Assembly (NCBI GenBank): GCA_003540955.1 | Contig: DPMX01000232.1 | Location: forward strand, 1 to 10,551 | Source of the DNA: Gammaproteobacteria bacterium | Lineage (GTDB): Bacteria > Pseudomonadota > Gammaproteobacteria > Ga0077536 | Length of the DNA stretch: 10,551 nucleotides | Reading direction: 5' to 3' | Part shown: piece by piece, positions 7,534 to 10,551 of the stretch | How the letters are laid out: every line of letters begins with the position of its first letter | Numbering within the stretch: the stretch's first letter is position 1 | Made by a program: the position numbers and the translations under genes | Notes under the pieces: generated by a model | The model's database searches: none | What the model saw: only the letters and a program-made list of their open reading frames with translations | What the model was told of the DNA's origin: nothing

Positions 7534-8160
7534 GTGAAATTACCACCGACAGCTCGAACGGCGCTTATAATTGTCGACATGCAGAATGGTTTTTGTCGCC
7601 ACGAGGGCTCAGCGAAGACAGCAGGCTTTGATATTACCCAGTGCCAATCCGCGATAGAGCCTTGCGGAAACCTGATCAAAGCTGCGCGAGTTCATACCGT
7701 GCCCATTATCTTTACGAGACTTGTATGGCGTGAAGATTACCGAGACGGCGGTGTCATAACCAACGAAGTGTTGCCAGGATTGATTGAGGCTAAGATGTGC
7801 GCCAAGGACAGTTGGGACGCGGAACTGATTGATGAAATGGCCCCACGAGCGGAGGATTTCATCGTTGAGAAAAATCGATACAGCGCATTTTATGGGACAC
7901 CGCTCAATTCAATTTTAACGACGCATGATATCCGACATCTGGTCGTTTGTGGCGTTACTACAAACATTTGTGTTGAGACAACAGTACGTGATGCCTCCCA
8001 ACGTGATTTTCGTACTTTCATTGTTCGAGATGCCACTGGCGAAATTGCCCCAGAACGTCACGAATGGGCGCTAACCACGATGGGAACTCGTTTCGGCTGG
8101 GTGGTGGATAGCGCAGATATCCTCAATGCCTGGCGACGTAACCCAGCGGTGGCCGCCTGA
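7534..8160 (+). CDS. Isochorismatase-family cysteine amidohydrolase
   Basis: A 208-residue cysteine hydrolase of the isochorismatase-like fold, expected to cleave a C-N amide or carbamoyl bond in the cytoplasm. The triad is complete: Asp15 (IIVDMQNGF), Lys113 (VEKNRYSAFYGTPL) and Cys146 (GVTTNICVETTVRDA), with the characteristic cis-peptide pair Val141-Thr142. The KxRYSxFxxTPLxSIL and TNxCVExTxRD patterns resemble RutB (ureidoacrylate amidohydrolase) and N-carbamoylsarcosine amidase more than true isochorismatases. It sits between the small oxygenase-linked protein and a RidA-family gene, an order that recalls RutB-RutC, though no other rut gene is seen. Maleamate-type amidases share this fold and are an alternative. 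The substrate is unknown, but the presence of the enzyme suggests that the pathway handles a nitrogen-containing compound. Confidence 0.88.
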   Translation: MKLPPTARTALIIVDMQNGFCRHEGSAKTAGFDITQCQSAIEPCGNLIKAARVHTVPIIFTRLVWREDYRDGGVITNEVLPGLIEAKMCAKDSWDAELIDEMAPRAEDFIVEKNRYSAFYGTPLNSILTTHDIRHLVVCGVTTNICVETTVRDASQRDFRTFIVRDATGEIAPERHEWALTTMGTRFGWVVDSADILNAWRRNPAVAA

Positions 8161-8193
8161 CAATAAAAAGAACCAGAATTTGTTCGTCGGCGC

Positions 8194-8200
8194 GGGGTGA
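8194..8200 (+). promoter_or_regulatory. Strong Shine-Dalgarno before an apparent ATT start
   Basis: GGGGTGA at 8194-8200 is the best ribosome site in the gap before the RidA gene. Six bases after it is an ATT (8207) in the RidA frame. The nearby GTG 8197 and TTG 8203 are in another frame and both run into TAA at 8209-8211, so neither can start the gene. Confidence 0.45.
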
Positions 8201-8206
8201 ATTTGT

Positions 8207-9373
8207 ATTAACGCGATTGCTATAAAACCTAAGCACTTTCCCTGGTTCGATTACTCTCGTTACTCATTCTCGCTGGGGTTAAGCGTTGGCGGCCGTTTGT
8301 ACTTGTCTGGGCACACTGCATCCGAGTTCGACAAAATAGAAAAACATATCGTGGTGCGCGGTGACATAGCAACGCAAGCTCGCACTGCGTACAAAAAAAT
8401 TGGCGCTATTCTAGAGGCCGCTGGTGGATCTTTTTCTGATGTCGTTCGTATCGTCGAATATCTAAAACCTGACGGCATTGAGCGTTATGGTGAAACGGCC
8501 GCAGTGCGTAAGGAAGTTTTTGGCTCTCATCACCCGACCGTCAACACCGTCCCGGTAAAGAGCCTGCTCCGAGCGGATGCTTTTATCGAAATTGAAATCA
8601 CCGCAGTAACTCGCAATCATCAAAAGACAATTGAACAGCCGGCGCGTGAAGCAAATAAATCGTCGGGCCTGATTTTCTTGCCAACAATTATGCCCCTAGA
8701 TCGCGACGGCAACCTTGTTGGCATAAATGACATTGTGGCTCAGACAGAAGTAATTTTCTCAACAGCTGAGAGGATGCTGCGTGATCTCGATCTTAGTCTT
8801 GAGCAAGTTGTAAAGACGGTTGAGTACATCTCCCCAGACGGTCTTGCGGACTACCGCCGCACCGGAGAGGTCCGCCGATCCTTTCTAGGTCCCGTGTACC
8901 CAGCCGCTGCGGGAATTATAATGCCGCGATTGATCTATCCCGAAGCCCTCATACAATACGATTTTATTGCGAGCAGAGACACGCCGATCGCTATCAACCC
9001 GGGCTGGTCCCGTTATGACAAGCTTACATATAGCCCGGGGGTTAGGGCTGGCGATATTCTCTTCCTCGCGGGGCAAGGCTCGGTTAATCCGGAAACTGGA
9101 GAAGTCGAGCACCGAGGCAACATCGGAAATCAGGCCGAGTACATCTACGACAATATCCTTAAAGTGATACAGGCGACTGGCGGTACGACACGAAATTTGG
9201 TTAAAACAATCGAGTACGTCGTACCCGGCGCATTGTCGAACTACCGTGAGGTAGGCGCTGTGAGAAGTCAGGCACTGAGGGAACCGTTCCCGGTATCGAC
9301 CGGACTCGTTTGTGATGCCTTATTGCGCGAAGGCATGTTACTTGAAGTCGACCCACTTGCTGTGATCGGCTAG
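8207..9373 (+). CDS. Triple RidA/YjgF-domain protein, start unusual
   Basis: Three YjgF/YER057c/UK114 domains are fused in one chain of about 388 residues: roughly bases 8216-8620, 8621-8975 and 8976-9370. Each shows the family pattern of a first strand (LYLSGH, LIFLPT, LFLAGQG), a helix with AILEAAGGS-like or MLRDLDLS sequence, then a VEY[LIV] strand and a C-terminal E-x-[ED]-like strand. Single-domain RidA proteins are about 130 residues. The first ATG/GTG/TTG codon is TTG 8297, inside the first strand. Upstream, the frame stays open from the TGA at 8198 and encodes a plausible N-terminus (HFPWFDYSRYSFSLGL), with IAIKP at 8216-8230 matching IAINP at the start of domain 3. So translation probably begins at ATT 8207 or 8216, unless there is a sequence error. 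The catalytic Arg of RidA is replaced by Val, Ala and Ser in the three domains, so imine deaminase activity is doubtful. A ligand-binding or other hydrolytic role with the adjacent amidohydrolase is possible. Confidence 0.8.
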   Translation: MNAIAIKPKHFPWFDYSRYSFSLGLSVGGRLYLSGHTASEFDKIEKHIVVRGDIATQARTAYKKIGAILEAAGGSFSDVVRIVEYLKPDGIERYGETAAVRKEVFGSHHPTVNTVPVKSLLRADAFIEIEITAVTRNHQKTIEQPAREANKSSGLIFLPTIMPLDRDGNLVGINDIVAQTEVIFSTAERMLRDLDLSLEQVVKTVEYISPDGLADYRRTGEVRRSFLGPVYPAAAGIIMPRLIYPEALIQYDFIASRDTPIAINPGWSRYDKLTYSPGVRAGDILFLAGQGSVNPETGEVEHRGNIGNQAEYIYDNILKVIQATGGTTRNLVKTIEYVVPGALSNYREVGAVRSQALREPFPVSTGLVCDALLREGMLLEVDPLAVIG

Positions 9374-9399
9374 GCGCCACCCCTGCAATTGGAGAGGTC

Positions 9400-9891
9400 A
9401 TGGCCCTGCTAACAGAAGCAATAAAGAGTTGGATAGGCAAAGAAGTGTCGTACGAAGCTCCGGAAGACCTTGGTCGAGCTTCGATTCGATATTTTACTGT
9501 CGCCTTGGGAGACGATAACCCACTGTACCGAGACGATGGTTACGCAAAAGAAGCGGGGTACCCGAGCATAATTGCCCCTCCAACCTTCCTTTGTGAGAGT
9601 TGCCAATATACGGATATCAAAAAGAATGCTGAAGGTTATGCAGGACACGTGTGGGATCTTCCTATTTCTGACTGCCGCATGATACGAGTCGGAAACGACT
9701 ACGAGTTTTTCCAGTCCGTTTTGCCTACAGATCGAATCTGCGCAAAGTGGAGGTTGGACAATATTCAGGAACGTTCGTTTTCGAAAGGAGGCACACAACT
9801 GTTCGTCGAATCTATCGTGCGCTATTGCAATCAGAAAGGCGAGCTACTTGCCACAAACCGCGAGACTGTCGTGTACCAGCCTCTCAAGTGA
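9400..9891 (+). CDS. FAS1-like/MaoC N-terminal hot-dog subunit of acyl-CoA hydratase
   Basis: A 163-residue single hot-dog domain of the MaoC_dehydrat_N/FAS1-like dehydratase type. The motif region reads ALGDDNPLYRDDGYAKEAGYPSIIAPPTF: Asp39-Asn40-Pro41 are kept, but the catalytic His of (R)-specific enoyl-CoA hydratases is Tyr43. Such domains usually serve as the structural or substrate-binding half of a heterodimer, like HadA and HadC beside HadB in mycobacteria. The start has a good ribosome site, GGAGAGG at 9391-9397, and lies 26 bases after the RidA gene. The stop overlaps the start of the next gene by four bases (GTGA), which carries the active-site half. The pair should add or remove water across a CoA-linked double bond; the acyl chain is unknown. 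Confidence 0.85.
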   Translation: MALLTEAIKSWIGKEVSYEAPEDLGRASIRYFTVALGDDNPLYRDDGYAKEAGYPSIIAPPTFLCESCQYTDIKKNAEGYAGHVWDLPISDCRMIRVGNDYEFFQSVLPTDRICAKWRLDNIQERSFSKGGTQLFVESIVRYCNQKGELLATNRETVVYQPLK

Positions 9892-10319
9892 AAATCCCAG
9901 AGACACGCACGGTCGATACAATTCACGTGGGTGATAGTTTGCCCTCTTTTGATAAGACTTTCTCTGCTGCCGATCTTGTTGCCTACGGCGGAGCCACGTG
10001 GGATTGGCACCGATTACATTATGATCGGGATTTTGCACAAGCGCGTTCATTAGCGAGCCCCGTTATTGACGGGCAAATGTACGGTGCTGTATTCGCGCAA
10101 GCGATCAGCCATTGGTTAGGTCCGCGAATTTTCATTCAGAAACTGACCCTCAGATATTATTCCTTCGCATATGCTGATGATACGTTGACTGTAGAAGGTC
10201 AGGTCGAAGAATCAAAGGTCGTTGACGACTGCGGCTGGATTACAGTGGCCCATATACTCAAGAAAGATCGCGACGTTGTATCCGAAGCGCAAAGCGTCGT
10301 CCGTGTACCCTGTAGGTAG
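9888..10319 (+). CDS. MaoC-like catalytic hot-dog subunit of acyl-CoA hydratase
   Basis: A 143-residue hot-dog domain with an intact hydratase-2 site: GATWDWHRLHYD gives Asp39 and His44 in the D-x4-H spacing of (R)-specific enoyl-CoA hydratases, followed by the ASPVIDGQM stretch that corresponds to the conserved [IV]xHG loop. The frame is open back to 9747, but that part runs inside the preceding gene and is not hot-dog-like. GTG 9888 overlaps the upstream TGA in a GTGA junction, the standard arrangement for translational coupling of two subunits. The partner at 9400-9891 lacks the catalytic His, so this subunit should provide the active site of a heterodimer. It is probably the last gene of the operon. 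A fused version of the two halves is common in other bacteria, which makes the pairing fairly safe; the substrate is not known. Confidence 0.87.
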   Translation: MKIPETRTVDTIHVGDSLPSFDKTFSAADLVAYGGATWDWHRLHYDRDFAQARSLASPVIDGQMYGAVFAQAISHWLGPRIFIQKLTLRYYSFAYADDTLTVEGQVEESKVVDDCGWITVAHILKKDRDVVSEAQSVVRVPCR

Positions 10320-10338
10320 CCGTGACTTAGGTTTGCGG

Positions 10339-10419
10339 ATGCGAAATATTGCGAGGCGAGCTAGTCGGAAGTATGCGATAGCACTAATAACGATGATTGT
10401 TTTAATTGTTGGTACATGA
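10339..10419 (+). other. Possible 26-residue single-span membrane micro-ORF
   Basis: An ATG-to-TGA frame in the 206-base stretch after the hydratase encodes an N-terminus with five Arg/Lys in eleven residues (RNIARRASRKY), then about 15 hydrophobic residues (AIALITMIVLIVGT). This is the layout of a small inner-membrane protein or of a detached signal peptide. There is no clear ribosome site in front of it, and hydrophobic frames of this size arise by chance, so it is reported as a candidate only. Confidence 0.2.
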
Positions 10420-10453
10420 AAGTTCGCCTTGGAGATTAAATGCGGCTATAAAG

Positions 10454-10482
10454 TTGAGAGGCGTTCGCTCTATATAGATAAC
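10454..10482 (+). promoter_or_regulatory. Weak sigma70-like promoter candidate before the last gene
   Basis: TTGAGA (10454-10459) and GATAAC (10477-10482) are 17 bases apart and match the -35 and -10 consensus at five and four of six positions. A small palindrome CTATATAG lies between them at 10470-10477. The position, about 45 bases ahead of ATG 10526, is sensible for a new transcription unit, but the match is by eye and weak. No terminator was seen between 10320 and 10453. Confidence 0.22.
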
Positions 10483-10525
10483 TGAATACAGAAATCCTAG
10501 GTTAATTAGCGGACGGGAGAGAGAT

Positions 10526-10551
10526 ATGAAATATTTTTTGGGCTCCGTTGC
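10526..10551 (+). CDS. Start of a gene cut by the right edge
   Basis: ATG 10526 is preceded at a six-base spacing by GGGAG (10515-10519, within GGGAGAGAG), the best ribosome site near the right edge. Only MKYFLGSV and part of a ninth codon are visible. The short basic-then-hydrophobic beginning would suit a signal peptide or an ordinary cytosolic N-terminus; the product cannot be named. The 206-base gap before it suggests a separate transcription unit. Confidence 0.5.

Noticed and set aside
8170..8185. Imperfect dyad GAACCAGAATTTGTTC before the RidA gene
   Set aside because: It is short with a mismatch, and no second copy was seen elsewhere in the window; chance is likely.
7534..9373. A rut (pyrimidine degradation) operon, from the RutB-like and RutC-like pair
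   Set aside because: RutA, RutD, RutE, RutF and RutG are absent. The RidA gene is a triple-domain protein unlike RutC, and the neighbours are Rieske and CoA-pathway genes.
9409..9798. Minus-strand open frame of 129 codons
   Set aside because: It mirrors the FAS1-like hydratase gene; the plus-strand product has clear family motifs and a good ribosome site.
9747..9887. N-terminal extension of the MaoC-like gene back to 9747
   Set aside because: It would overlap 145 bases of the preceding gene in another frame, its Arg-rich translation is unlike a hot-dog domain, and GTG 9888 gives a standard GTGA coupling.
1..10551. CRISPR arrays, insertion sequences, tRNA or rRNA genes, prophage parts
   Set aside because: No regularly spaced repeats, transposase motifs, terminal inverted repeats, cloverleaf-like segments or rRNA-like stretches were seen on reading both strands.

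Overview
The window is bacterial DNA with G+C of roughly 50% by eye. It is tightly packed with catabolic genes, and every convincing gene lies on the + strand. Shine-Dalgarno-like sites, a GTG start and short or overlapping gene junctions are all bacterial. The gene set (two Rieske oxygenases, an acyl-CoA ligase, MaoC-type hydratases, a molybdopterin oxidoreductase) suits a metabolically versatile aerobic soil or marine bacterium, perhaps Pseudomonadota or an uncultured relative. No rRNA, tRNA, mobile element or CRISPR array was seen that would settle the lineage.

Layout. Bases 1-2004 hold the 3' part of a molybdopterin/Fe-S oxidoreductase that enters from the left edge. A secreted or lipid-anchored alpha/beta hydrolase of the dienelactone hydrolase type follows (2131-2967). 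From 3081 to 10319 there is a probable catabolic operon: a VanA-like Rieske oxygenase (3081-4145), an AMP-forming acyl-CoA ligase (4252-5760), a second Rieske oxygenase alpha subunit (5823-7133), an unnamed 120-residue protein (7146-7508), an isochorismatase-family cysteine amidohydrolase (7534-8160), a three-domain RidA/YjgF fusion (about 8207-9373), and a two-gene MaoC/FAS1-like hydratase (9400-9891 and 9888-10319). A gap of about 200 bases follows, with one possible micro-ORF, and then the first codons of another gene at 10526.

How the genes may work together (inference). The oxygenases would hydroxylate or O-demethylate a substrate. The amidohydrolase and RidA-like protein resemble pairs used in nitrogen-containing catabolism (RutB/RutC in uracil breakdown; a maleamate amidase of the isochorismatase fold; 2-aminomuconate deaminase of the YjgF fold). 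The ligase would form a CoA thioester and the heteromeric hydratase would hydrate or dehydrate the acyl-CoA. No ring-cleavage enzyme, ferredoxin, reductase or regulator is visible, so the substrate is unknown. The most unusual element is the triple RidA gene. It seems to lack any ATG/GTG/TTG start for its conserved N-terminus, and all three domains lack the family's catalytic arginine.
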